Of a stretch of 64,000 nt of DNA, positions 7,779 through 15,678 are shown piece by piece. A program made the translations under genes and the position numbers. The stretch covers positions 248,001-312,000 of the forward strand of contig DASZZP010000021.1 in assembly GCA_035544875.1 (NCBI GenBank), read 5' to 3'. Source of the DNA: JASLEW01 sp035544875 (GTDB lineage: Bacteria; Acidobacteriota; Thermoanaerobaculia; Multivoradales; UBA5704). Under the pieces are notes generated by a model. The model searched no databases, was not told the DNA's origin, and saw nothing but the letters and a program-made list of their open reading frames with translations. Position 1 is the first letter of the stretch. The number at the start of each line of letters is the position of its first letter.

Positions 7779-9683
7779 CTAGAGCTTCACCTGCATTCCC
7801 ATCTCGATGACTCTGGCGGGAGGGATTCCCAGGAAGTCGGTGGGGTGGAGGGCGTTGCGCCCCAGGTAGGAGAAGAGGCGCTCCCGCCACATCGACATCT
7901 GGTGGTTGCGGCTCGGCACCAGCGAGTCGCGGGCCACGAAGAACGTGGTCTCGTCCGAATCGAGGTCGAGCCCCTTGGCTCTTGCCTGCTCGATGACGTC
8001 TTGCACGCCGGGGCTCTGCATGAAGCCGTAGCGGGCGATGACGCAGTAGAACCCTGCGCCCAGCGGCCGCACCTCGACCCGTTCTGCCGCCGGCACCTTC
8101 GGGACCTCCTCGGTCTCGACCATCAGCGAGACGACCCGCTCGTGCAGCACCCGGTTGTGCTCGAGGTTGTGGAGCAGGGCCCGCGGGGTGCCCTGGGGAC
8201 TGCGCGAGAGGAAGACCGCGGTGCCGGCCACCCGCAGCGGCTGGCCGGGCCGCAGCTGGGCGACGAACTCCTCGAGCGGCTGCGCCTCCCGCGCCAGGCG
8301 ATCCGCGAGCACGGTACGCCCGCGGTTCCAGGTCGACAGCACGAGGAACACCAGGCCTCCAACCAGCAGCGGGAACCAGCCGCCGTCCGCCACCTTCACC
8401 ATGTTGGCGCCGAAGAAGGCGAGGTCGACGGTGAGGAATCCGCCGGTCACCAGCAGCGCCAGCCACCAGGGCCAGCTCCAAACGCGCCGGGCCACGGAGT
8501 AGGCAAGAACGGTGGTGATGACCATCGTCGTGCTGACGGCGATGCCATAGGCGGCGGCGAGGTTGGTGGAGGTGCGGAAGCCCAGCACCAGACCGATGGT
8601 GGCCGCCATCAACAGCCAGTTGACCCCGGGGATGTAGACCTGCCCGATCTGGCGCGCCGAGGTGTGAATGATGTTCATCAACGGCAGGTAGCCGAGCTGG
8701 ACCGCCTGGCGGGTGAGCGAGAAGGCGCCTGAGATCACCGCCTGAGAGGCAATGACCGTTGCCACCGTGGCCAGCAGCACCAGCGGGTAGAGCGCCCATG
8801 GCGGCGCCAGGTGGTAGAAGGGGGAATCGTAGGCCTTGGGATCGTCGAGCAGCTGGCCTCCCTGCCCGAAGTAGTTGAGGACCAGGGAAGGGCCGACCAG
8901 GCTGAACCAGTCGATCTGGATCGGCAGCTCGCCGAAGTGCCCCATGTCCGCGTACAGCGCCTCGCCGCCGGTCGCCACCAGGAAAACACCACCCAGGGCA
9001 AGGAAGCCGTGGAAGCCGTTGCGGCCGAGGAAATGGAGGGCGATCATGGGGTTGAGCGCCGCGAACACGGCTGGATGGCGGGCGATGCCGCCGATCCCGA
9101 GCAGCCCGATGGTGACGAACCAGACCACCATGATCGGCCCGAAGACGCTGCCGATGCCGCCGGTGCCGCGGCGCTGAAAGAGGAAGAGGCCGATCAGGAT
9201 GGCGACGGTCATGGGCACCACGTAGGGGGTGAAGACGCTGGTCGCGACGTTGAGGCCTTCCACCGCGGAAAGCACGGAGATCGCGGGCGTGATCACGCCG
9301 TCGCCGTAGAGCAGGGCGGCGCCGAAAAGGCCGAGGCCGACGAAGAGCGCGACCTGCCGCCTGCCGCCGATCTTGGCGCGCACCAGGGCCATCAGGGCGA
9401 GGATGCCACCCTCGCCGCGGTTGTCGGCGCGCAGCACATAGACGTGGTACTTGAGAGTGACGATGACGATGAGCGCCCAGAAGATGAGCGACAGCACTCC
9501 CAGGATGTTGTCGCTGGTGACCGGGACGCCGTGGGAGGCGTGGAAGCACTCGTGCATCGAATAGAGCGGGCTGGTGCCGATGTCGCCGTAGACGATCCCG
9601 AGGGCGCTGAGCGACAGGCCGGCAAGCTGCCGCCCGTGGGAACGGCCAGGGTGACCATCAGGGGCGGTCGTGCGCTCGGTCAA
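7779..9683 (-). CDS. kup: Low-affinity potassium transporter Kup
   Basis: Imports K+ with H+ across the inner membrane. The N-terminal KUP signature is intact (LGIVYGDIGTSPLYSMHE), followed by about twelve hydrophobic helices (for example GDGVITPAISVLSAVEGL, ADMGHFG) and a cytoplasmic C-terminal domain ending in the typical VIEMGMQVKL. The frame stays open to 9785, overlapping the preceding L,D-transpeptidase gene, but the only sensible start after that gene's stop (9704) is a TTG at 9683; 634 residues then fit the family length. The 20-nt gap makes an operon with the L,D-transpeptidase gene likely. Osmotic adaptation together with wall crosslinking is a coherent theme. Confidence 0.93.
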   Translation of the reverse strand: MTERTTAPDGHPGRSHGRQLAGLSLSALGIVYGDIGTSPLYSMHECFHASHGVPVTSDNILGVLSLIFWALIVIVTLKYHVYVLRADNRGEGGILALMALVRAKIGGRRQVALFVGLGLFGAALLYGDGVITPAISVLSAVEGLNVATSVFTPYVVPMTVAILIGLFLFQRRGTGGIGSVFGPIMVVWFVTIGLLGIGGIARHPAVFAALNPMIALHFLGRNGFHGFLALGGVFLVATGGEALYADMGHFGELPIQIDWFSLVGPSLVLNYFGQGGQLLDDPKAYDSPFYHLAPPWALYPLVLLATVATVIASQAVISGAFSLTRQAVQLGYLPLMNIIHTSARQIGQVYIPGVNWLLMAATIGLVLGFRTSTNLAAAYGIAVSTTMVITTVLAYSVARRVWSWPWWLALLVTGGFLTVDLAFFGANMVKVADGGWFPLLVGGLVFLVLSTWNRGRTVLADRLAREAQPLEEFVAQLRPGQPLRVAGTAVFLSRSPQGTPRALLHNLEHNRVLHERVVSLMVETEEVPKVPAAERVEVRPLGAGFYCVIARYGFMQSPGVQDVIEQARAKGLDLDSDETTFFVARDSLVPSRNHQMSMWRERLFSYLGRNALHPTDFLGIPPARVIEMGMQVKL

Positions 9684-9703
9684 GGGCTCGGCGGCTCCGC
9701 GAG

Positions 9704-10699
9704 TCAGGGCGCGAAGATGACCGGCGTGCCTTTTCTGACCAGGCCGGCCACGGTCAGAACATCCCAGTTGGTCAGGCGCACGCAACCGTGGGAGAACGAG
9801 GTGCCAATCTTCGACGGCTGCGGCGTACCGTGGATGCCGTAGTGCTCTTTCGAGAGGTCGATCCAGACCCGGCCGACCGGATTCTTGGGACCGGGCGGGA
9901 GCGTGGCCTTGGCGCGCCCGGGGTCGGCATTCCAGAACAGCTCGGGGTCGTAATGGAACACCGGGTCGCGGACGATGCTGCGCACCCTCCAGGTGCCGAG
10001 CGGCAGCGGGTCGTGCTCGCTGCCCGCCGAGACCGGCGCGAAGAACAGGAGACGGCCGCCGTCCTCCACGGTCAGCTCGTGCCTCGACTTGGAGACCACG
10101 ATCTGCACCGGGGCGGTCCCCGCCCGGGAGCGGATTGCACCCTCGGCGACCTTGCGCACGTTGGGCACCCGGATCGCTTCTCCGGCCGCGAAGCGCGCAC
10201 CCGGGTTGAGCTCATGGAGCAACTTCTCGGAGCAGTGGAACCGCTCGCCGAGCATCTCGAGCAAAGAGCCATAGCCGAGCGCCGGCAGCGTGGCCTTTTC
10301 TTCGACGTCGTCCGGGATCTTGTAGAAGGGCCCTTGCTCGTCCTCCAGGCTGATGGTGTATAGCGCAACGACCTGATCGCCGCTCGCCGCCAGAAGGCTG
10401 TGCCAGGTCGCAAGGTCGACGTGCCCCGAGACCGGGAGGCCCTGCGCCTTCTGGAAGGCGGCCACCGCCTTGCGCGAGTTGCCGCCCCAGCTGCCATCGA
10501 TCATCCCAGGCGAGAAGTTGATCCGGTCGAGCAGGATCTGGGCGTCGGCTGGCGGCGGCGGGAACGGCGCCGGCTGATCCGGATTGGGCGACTGTCCCGG
10601 TATCGCCGGCGCCGCAACGGACGCCAGGGTGATGAAAATCAGCAGGAGGAGAGGGCGAGTACGGCGAGCCTCTGTCTTCGGTGTCTTCGCTCGCTTCAT
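9704..10699 (-). CDS. L,D-transpeptidase (ErfK/YkuD) with peptidoglycan-binding domain
   Basis: Forms L,D crosslinks in peptidoglycan or attaches proteins to it, acting in the periplasm. A signal peptide (RPLLLLIFITLASVAAPA) is followed by a PG_binding_1 domain (about 50-105; NFSPGMIDGSWGGNSRKAVA), a LysM-like middle region (LLHELNPGARFAAGEAIRV) and a YkuD domain with IHGTPQPS and the catalytic motif SHGCVRLTN (Cys306, His304). ATG 10699 (MKRAKTPK) is chosen over the longer frame to 10849, because it gives a proper signal peptide. It is paralogous to the protein at 42984-44072 along its whole length. It is probably co-transcribed with kup. Confidence 0.93.
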   Translation of the reverse strand: MKRAKTPKTEARRTRPLLLLIFITLASVAAPAIPGQSPNPDQPAPFPPPPADAQILLDRINFSPGMIDGSWGGNSRKAVAAFQKAQGLPVSGHVDLATWHSLLAASGDQVVALYTISLEDEQGPFYKIPDDVEEKATLPALGYGSLLEMLGERFHCSEKLLHELNPGARFAAGEAIRVPNVRKVAEGAIRSRAGTAPVQIVVSKSRHELTVEDGGRLLFFAPVSAGSEHDPLPLGTWRVRSIVRDPVFHYDPELFWNADPGRAKATLPPGPKNPVGRVWIDLSKEHYGIHGTPQPSKIGTSFSHGCVRLTNWDVLTVAGLVRKGTPVIFAP

Positions 10700-10750
10700 A
10701 TCGGTAGCGCTGAACCCTCCGGCGTCGGCCGATTCAAGAACCGTGCCGCC

Positions 10751-10766
10751 GCAAGCCGACTGCCCC
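10751..10766 (-). promoter_or_regulatory. Weak candidate sigma-54 promoter for the L,D-transpeptidase gene
   Basis: On the minus strand the site reads GGGCAGTCGGCTTGCG: the -12 TTGC is present and spacing is exact, but the first T of the -24 element is G. The predicted start near 10740 is about 41 nt before the ATG at 10699. It is back to back with the better motif at 10776. Confidence 0.35.
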
Positions 10767-10775
10767 GCTCTTTGT

Positions 10776-10791
10776 GGCAGCCTTCTTGCTG
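10776..10791 (+). promoter_or_regulatory. Candidate sigma-54 promoter for the desaturase gene
   Basis: The site TGGCAGCCTTCTTGCT has TGGCA at -24, TTGCT at -12 and exact spacing. The predicted start near 10802 is about 32 nt before the GTG start at 10834. Confidence 0.6.
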
Positions 10792-10833
10792 TCGCGAAGG
10801 AGGGGACCTTTTCAACCTGCCAGGAGAACGAAC

Positions 10834-11961
10834 GTGACCGACGCGACAAAAGAGCACCTCAACTTTCCCAATATCGCTTTTCTCATGGGGACCTTCTTGA
10901 TCGCCTTGGTGGGAACCCCGTGGCACATCATCGCCCGCGGACTCGGCTGGCCGGAGGTCATCACCTTCGTGGCGCTCTGGCTGGCCGTCGGCATGTCGGT
11001 GACCGCCGGCTACCACCGGCTCTTCACCCACAAGACCTATCAGGCGGCCTGGCCGGTGCGTCTGTTCTACCTCGTCTTCGGCGCCGCCGCTTTCGAGAAC
11101 TCGGTCCTCAACTGGGCGGCCGACCACCGCGTCCACCACTCCAACGTCGACCATGAGCGCGATCCCTACAACATCCAGAAGGGCTTCTGGTGGGCGCACA
11201 TCGGATGGATCTTCTACGAGAACGAGGCGATCCCCCAGACCGTGGTCCGCGACCTGCTGGAAGACCCGCTGGTGCGCTGGCAGCATCGCTGGTACAAAGA
11301 GGTGGGAGTGGCCGTGGCCTTCGGCATCCCGCTCGCGGTCGGACTTGCGACCGGCCGAGTGCTGGGCTGCCTGCTGATCGGCGGCGTCCTGCGGGTGGTG
11401 ATCAGCCACCACGGCACCTTCTTCATCAACAGCCTGTGCCACATGGTGGGACGCCAACCCTACAGCCGCGAACACAGCGCGCGCGACAGCCCGGTGATGG
11501 CCGTGCTCGCCTTCGGCGAGGGCTACCACAACTTCCACCATAGCTTTCCGTTCGACTACCGCAACGGCCTCAAGCGCTGGCAGTTCGATCCGGCCAAGTG
11601 GATGATCTTTGGTCTCTCCCGCCTGGGTCTCGCCCGCGACCTGCGCCGCGCCTCCGACGCCGCCATCCTCAAGGCCAAGATCGAGGTGCAGTTCGAGACC
11701 GCCAAGGAGAAGATTGCGCGGGTGGTCAGCGGCGCCCGCGAGAGCTATGAGAAGCGTCTGCACGAGGGTTATACGAGGCTGCAGTCTGCCCTGCACGAGT
11801 TGCTCGCCCTGCAGCGCCGCCCCGCCCGCGAGGCGGCCGCCGGGGACGATCTGCCGGAAACCCGGCTGGGGATGATCCATCACGCTCTGGAGCAGGCGCT
11901 GCGGGAGTGGAAACAGACCTTGCGCCAGATGAACCGCCTGTCGACGGCAACGGCCGCCTGA
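10834..11961 (+). CDS. Membrane acyl-CoA/acyl-lipid fatty-acid desaturase
   Basis: Di-iron desaturase that introduces a double bond (delta-9 type by homology) into fatty acyl chains, tuning membrane fluidity. The three histidine boxes are present: HRLFTH (61-66), HRVHHSN and EGYHNFHH, with hydrophobic helices between them. The GTG at 10834 is used because AGGAG lies 7 nt upstream; the in-frame ATG at 10774 lies inside the promoter motif. After the catalytic domain there is an unusual charged, helical C-terminal extension of about 110 residues (ETAKEKIARVVSGARES, then Glu/Arg/Leu-rich helices) that looks like a coiled coil. It is convergent with the RlmI-like gene. Confidence 0.92.
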   Translation: MTDATKEHLNFPNIAFLMGTFLIALVGTPWHIIARGLGWPEVITFVALWLAVGMSVTAGYHRLFTHKTYQAAWPVRLFYLVFGAAAFENSVLNWAADHRVHHSNVDHERDPYNIQKGFWWAHIGWIFYENEAIPQTVVRDLLEDPLVRWQHRWYKEVGVAVAFGIPLAVGLATGRVLGCLLIGGVLRVVISHHGTFFINSLCHMVGRQPYSREHSARDSPVMAVLAFGEGYHNFHHSFPFDYRNGLKRWQFDPAKWMIFGLSRLGLARDLRRASDAAILKAKIEVQFETAKEKIARVVSGARESYEKRLHEGYTRLQSALHELLALQRRPAREAAAGDDLPETRLGMIHHALEQALREWKQTLRQMNRLSTATAA

Positions 11962-11988
11962 GCCGCCGGAGATCACCAGCAGGGTTCG

Positions 11989-13335
11989 TTACTTGCCTGC
12001 CGGTGGCACGGCCTGCACTCTCCGTGCAGCTTTTGCGTCGGGGGCGGCCCGAGGCGGCCCGGGAGCGAGTCGGCCGGCTGGCCCTTGCACCAGCGCCAGC
12101 CAGCCCTTCAAGTACTCCCCCTGGGGGTGGGTGATGGCGATCGGGTGGTCGGGAGCGGCGCCCAGCTGGGAAAGGAGCGCCACGCGGACCCGGGCCTCGA
12201 CCGCGGCGGCAAAGAGGATCTGGCGGAAGAGCTTGGCATCCACCGCGCCGCTGCAGCTGAAAGTGAGCAGCAACCCGCCGGCCCGCAGCCGCCCGAGGGC
12301 CAGCCGGTTGAGGTCCTTGTAGGCGCGCGCCGCCGCCTCGAGATCGCGCCGCTTGCGCACCAGCGGCGGCGGGTCGCAGACCGCCATGTCGTAGAGCTCC
12401 GTGCGCTCGCGCAGCTCTTCCCAGACGTTGGCGCGCACCCACTCGACCGGGCTGCCGTCGAGTCGATCCAGGCCGTTGGCCGCCAGGTGGCGCCGCCCGC
12501 TGTCGAGAAGCCTGGCCGAAGACTCGACACAGGTGATGCCGCTTGCGCCGCCGCGCAAGGCATAGCAGCCGAAGGCTCCGGTATGGGCGAAGAGGTCGAG
12601 GACCCGGCGCCCGCCGGCCAGCCGCTCGACCAGCCGCCGGTTGTCGCGCTGGTCGCAGTAAAAACCGGTCTTCTGGCCGCCTGCGAGATCGGCGCTGAAG
12701 TGAAAGCCGGACTCGATGAAGGAGGCTTCCGCCGGCGGCGCGCCGGCAATCACCTCGTCGGCGCGCGGCAGTCCCTCGGCACGGCGCGCCAGCAGGTCAT
12801 TGGCCTGAAAGATGGCGCTTCCCGGCGCCTGCCGCAGCAGCGCGGCGTAGGCGTGGCGGCGGACGCCTTCCAGGCCCGCGACCGTGATCTGGCTCACCAG
12901 GACGTCGCCGAAGCGATCGACCGTCCAGCCGGGGATGCCGTCGCCCTCGGCGTTGAGCAGCCGGTACCCGGTCGTCGCCGGCGGTACGACCGCCCGCCTC
13001 AGCGCCGCCGCCTCGTCGAGGCGAGCGGCGATCAAGCGGTCGAGCGTGTCGAGGGTGTCCGGGAGATCGAGAGCATCGAGCGGCGGCTCGCTCGACTCGG
13101 CCGGCCCCCCGAGCATTCGCACCCGGATCTGGGAACGCGGGCTGTAGAACCCGAGGCCGAGGGCGCTGCCGGCGGCGTCGAACACGCGGGCAAGCGGCGC
13201 GTCCGCCGGACCTTCGACCCGCGCCACCGCGCCGGAGAAGACCCACGGGTGCCCGTCGCGGATCGCCTTGTCGGGCCCCGCACGGAGATGAACCGCGATC
13301 GTTTCCGTGGCTGCAGCCGGCTCGGCGCTAACCAT
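11989..13335 (-). CDS. rlmI: Class I SAM-dependent 23S rRNA methyltransferase, RlmI-like
   Basis: Probably methylates a cytosine in 23S rRNA. An N-terminal PUA-type RNA-binding region (about 10-90; GHPWVFSGAVARVEG) is followed by a linker domain and a Rossmann methyltransferase domain with the SAM-binding motif VLDLFAHTGAFG, preceded by QTGFYCDQRDNRR (K rather than Q opens this motif: QKTGFYCDQRDNRR in full), and the catalytic region DPPPLVRK followed by TFSCSG. The 448-residue length is slightly long because of a low-complexity Pro/Ala-rich tail. The ATG at 13335 overlaps the stop of the upstream VWFA gene by 8 nt, so it is translationally coupled to that operon although the functions look unrelated. 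Confidence 0.85.
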   Translation of the reverse strand: MVSAEPAAATETIAVHLRAGPDKAIRDGHPWVFSGAVARVEGPADAPLARVFDAAGSALGLGFYSPRSQIRVRMLGGPAESSEPPLDALDLPDTLDTLDRLIAARLDEAAALRRAVVPPATTGYRLLNAEGDGIPGWTVDRFGDVLVSQITVAGLEGVRRHAYAALLRQAPGSAIFQANDLLARRAEGLPRADEVIAGAPPAEASFIESGFHFSADLAGGQKTGFYCDQRDNRRLVERLAGGRRVLDLFAHTGAFGCYALRGGASGITCVESSARLLDSGRRHLAANGLDRLDGSPVEWVRANVWEELRERTELYDMAVCDPPPLVRKRRDLEAAARAYKDLNRLALGRLRAGGLLLTFSCSGAVDAKLFRQILFAAAVEARVRVALLSQLGAAPDHPIAITHPQGEYLKGWLALVQGPAGRLAPGPPRAAPDAKAARRVQAVPPAGK

Positions 13336-15610
13336 GCGCCGCGCGCGCCCCGCGCACCACGAATTGGATGGCGCTGTGCAAGGGAGCTCCCTGGGCCGCG
13401 GTCAGGGTCACCACCAGCTGATAGTCGCCGGGCGGCAGCTGCGCCGGCGGGCGGAAGGTCCCGAGCAGCTGGACCGGCCCGCCCAGCTCGCCCTCCTCGA
13501 GCTCGCCCATTTTCAGCTCGCCCGCCCCCAGGTCGCGCCCGTCCTCCGACAGGATCCGCGCCGCGACCTTGACCTCGCCGGCGGCCAGACCGAAGCCGAG
13601 CAGCGACACCGGCGACGGCTGGCCTGCCGTCAGCTCGGGGCGCGAAGCCGGGATGAACTGCTGTTGCCCGGCCATGAACGGGTACTGCGCTTCGGTTGCC
13701 GCGCCGCGCTGCGTCTCGCGCACCAGCAGCCACCTGCTCAGCGACTCGCGGAATAGAGGCGGCAGCAGCGCCGGACCGCCGGCGGCCAGGTCCGGCACGG
13801 CCAGGCGCTCGACGCGCAAGCCGTAGGCTCTCGTCGCGCCGTTGCGCACCAGCACCCGCAACACATAGTTGCCGGCGCCCAGCTCCAGATGACCGAAGAA
13901 CTTGAGACCGACCTGATGGAGCTGCGGCGGCGCCTTCGCCAGATCGATGCTGAGCGACTGAGCAAAGTAATCCTGGATGGTGCCCTCCCGGTCGAGGGCA
14001 TAGACGTAGATCTCGGCCGGCAGCGTTGCCGTACCCTCGCTGCCGGCGAGGAGCGACGCGCCGTCGGCCTCGATCACCACCGGCACGTACGCCTTGGCGC
14101 CCTCCGGGCGCAAGGCCGCGGCCAGCACGGCGATCCGCACGCTGCCGGACGACGAGCCGCCCATCAGCTCGTTCGCCGCGCTGACCATCCGCTCGCGAGG
14201 CGACTGCCGTTTGTAGGGACGCGGGGCATAGAAGCCGGCGCGCGCGATCACTTGCGTTCCCCGCGGCGCGTTCTTGAGCTCGACCCGCAGGCGGTGGTAG
14301 GCGCCGTCGCGCTTGATGTCCTCGGGCTGGACGCTCAGTACGTAGGTCACCGCGGTCTTGTCGAGCAGGCGGCCCATCGCGTCGCCGAGATCGTTCATAT
14401 TGCGGTAGAGCTCGCCACCGGTGTCGTGCGCCATCTGGAAGAGCGTCGCCTCTCCTGACGCGCGCGCGCCTCCAGGCCGATCGTTGTCGGCGGCTGGCCG
14501 CATGTTTCCCGCCAGATCGTTGTCGGCGCCCACCCCGCCCGCCCGCACGCCGCCGATGTCGATCGCCTGGATGGTGCAGTCGGCGCGACGGAACTCCTCG
14601 AGCATCGACTCCATCTCGTTGTTCTGCTTGGTATTGCCGAAGCGTTGATCGGAGCTGATGTTCTGGTACTCGCCAAACGCCACCGCATCGGTTCGACTGG
14701 CCTGCTCGCGCTGGCTCTCGCTCCCCTGCAGAACCGCGCTGTCGAACCCTTCCGAGAGCAGCACGACCTCTTTGCGGCCATGAACGTCCCCCATCAGCTT
14801 GGCGAGATCGGTCATCGCGCGCGCATAGGAGGTCACGACGTTCCCAAGCACGTCGCGGGCCGCCTGGTCGCTGATCCTCGTCTGCTCTTGCTGGATCTCC
14901 TTGAGCATGGTCAGCAGGAACTGCAGGCCCCCCCGTTTGCCGGACGCCACCGGGTTCCCACCCGTCACCGGCGTATCCGGCTCCGCCTCCGACTTGAAGG
15001 TGAGATCGCCGGCCACCAACTTGAGCGGGTCGGCCGAGCGGTCGACCAGCTGCGGCAGTCCCAGCGACTCGACGGCGGTCGCGAGCTGCTTGCGGTCAGG
15101 GGAAAAAGCGAGCACGAGCTGGGGTCCGCGAGCGGAGCTGTAGGTGGCGACGGCTACCAGGTCGGAGGGGGCGAGGCGCGGCAGCACCGTGTCGCGCACC
15201 GCCTGCCGCGCCCTGAGCAGCGACCTGGGCTCGGAGAACGAGAGGTCGAAGAGGAGCAGGAAGTGGCGGCGGAGCGCCGCCGATCCGGTAGTCAGCTCCG
15301 CACCGGCGGCAGCGGGCGCCGCGACGTCCAGGACGTCGAAGCCAGCGATCGCCAGCTGCTGCTTGCCGAGATAAACCTCGAAATCGGCGGCTTTCAGCCC
15401 GCGCACCGGCAGGCCATCGCGCACCACATGCACCGGCACTTCGACGGCCGTGACCTGGGTGACTTCCGTAAGGCGCGGGCCGGCGGCCTGCTCGGCGACG
15501 GCGGCGCCAGCTATCAGTGCCACGATTGGCGTGGCCCAGCAGAGCGCGGCTCGGAGAGCTCGAGAGCGCGGGAGTGAGGGGGTGAGCGAGGCTCGATCAC
15601 GGGCGTTCAT
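13328..15610 (-). CDS. VWFA-related Acidobacterial-domain protein, copy 1
   Basis: A 760-residue exported protein of the VWFA-related family known mainly from Acidobacteria; function unknown. A signal peptide (ATPIVALIAGAAVAEQA) precedes the family opener (TEVTQVTAVEVPVHVVRDG, ADFEVYLG), then a von Willebrand A domain (about 115-420) whose metal site DLSFS is intact and which contains the family signature RRADCTIQAIDIGG. A beta-rich C-terminal half follows (VIARAGFYAPRPY; YVPVVIEADG). AAGGAG sits 5-6 nt before the ATG at 15610. It is the third member of a tandem array transcribed from the right. A metal-dependent adhesion role is typical of VWA domains but unproven here. Confidence 0.88.
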   Translation of the reverse strand: MNARDRASLTPSLPRSRALRAALCWATPIVALIAGAAVAEQAAGPRLTEVTQVTAVEVPVHVVRDGLPVRGLKAADFEVYLGKQQLAIAGFDVLDVAAPAAAGAELTTGSAALRRHFLLLFDLSFSEPRSLLRARQAVRDTVLPRLAPSDLVAVATYSSARGPQLVLAFSPDRKQLATAVESLGLPQLVDRSADPLKLVAGDLTFKSEAEPDTPVTGGNPVASGKRGGLQFLLTMLKEIQQEQTRISDQAARDVLGNVVTSYARAMTDLAKLMGDVHGRKEVVLLSEGFDSAVLQGSESQREQASRTDAVAFGEYQNISSDQRFGNTKQNNEMESMLEEFRRADCTIQAIDIGGVRAGGVGADNDLAGNMRPAADNDRPGGARASGEATLFQMAHDTGGELYRNMNDLGDAMGRLLDKTAVTYVLSVQPEDIKRDGAYHRLRVELKNAPRGTQVIARAGFYAPRPYKRQSPRERMVSAANELMGGSSSGSVRIAVLAAALRPEGAKAYVPVVIEADGASLLAGSEGTATLPAEIYVYALDREGTIQDYFAQSLSIDLAKAPPQLHQVGLKFFGHLELGAGNYVLRVLVRNGATRAYGLRVERLAVPDLAAGGPALLPPLFRESLSRWLLVRETQRGAATEAQYPFMAGQQQFIPASRPELTAGQPSPVSLLGFGLAAGEVKVAARILSEDGRDLGAGELKMGELEEGELGGPVQLLGTFRPPAQLPPGDYQLVVTLTAAQGAPLHSAIQFVVRGARAAHG

Positions 15611-15678
15611 TGTTCTCCTTCCGCGCCGCGCTGCGGCCGGCGCCTCTCACCGCCTGCTGGCGCCCGGTCCGCTCCTCC

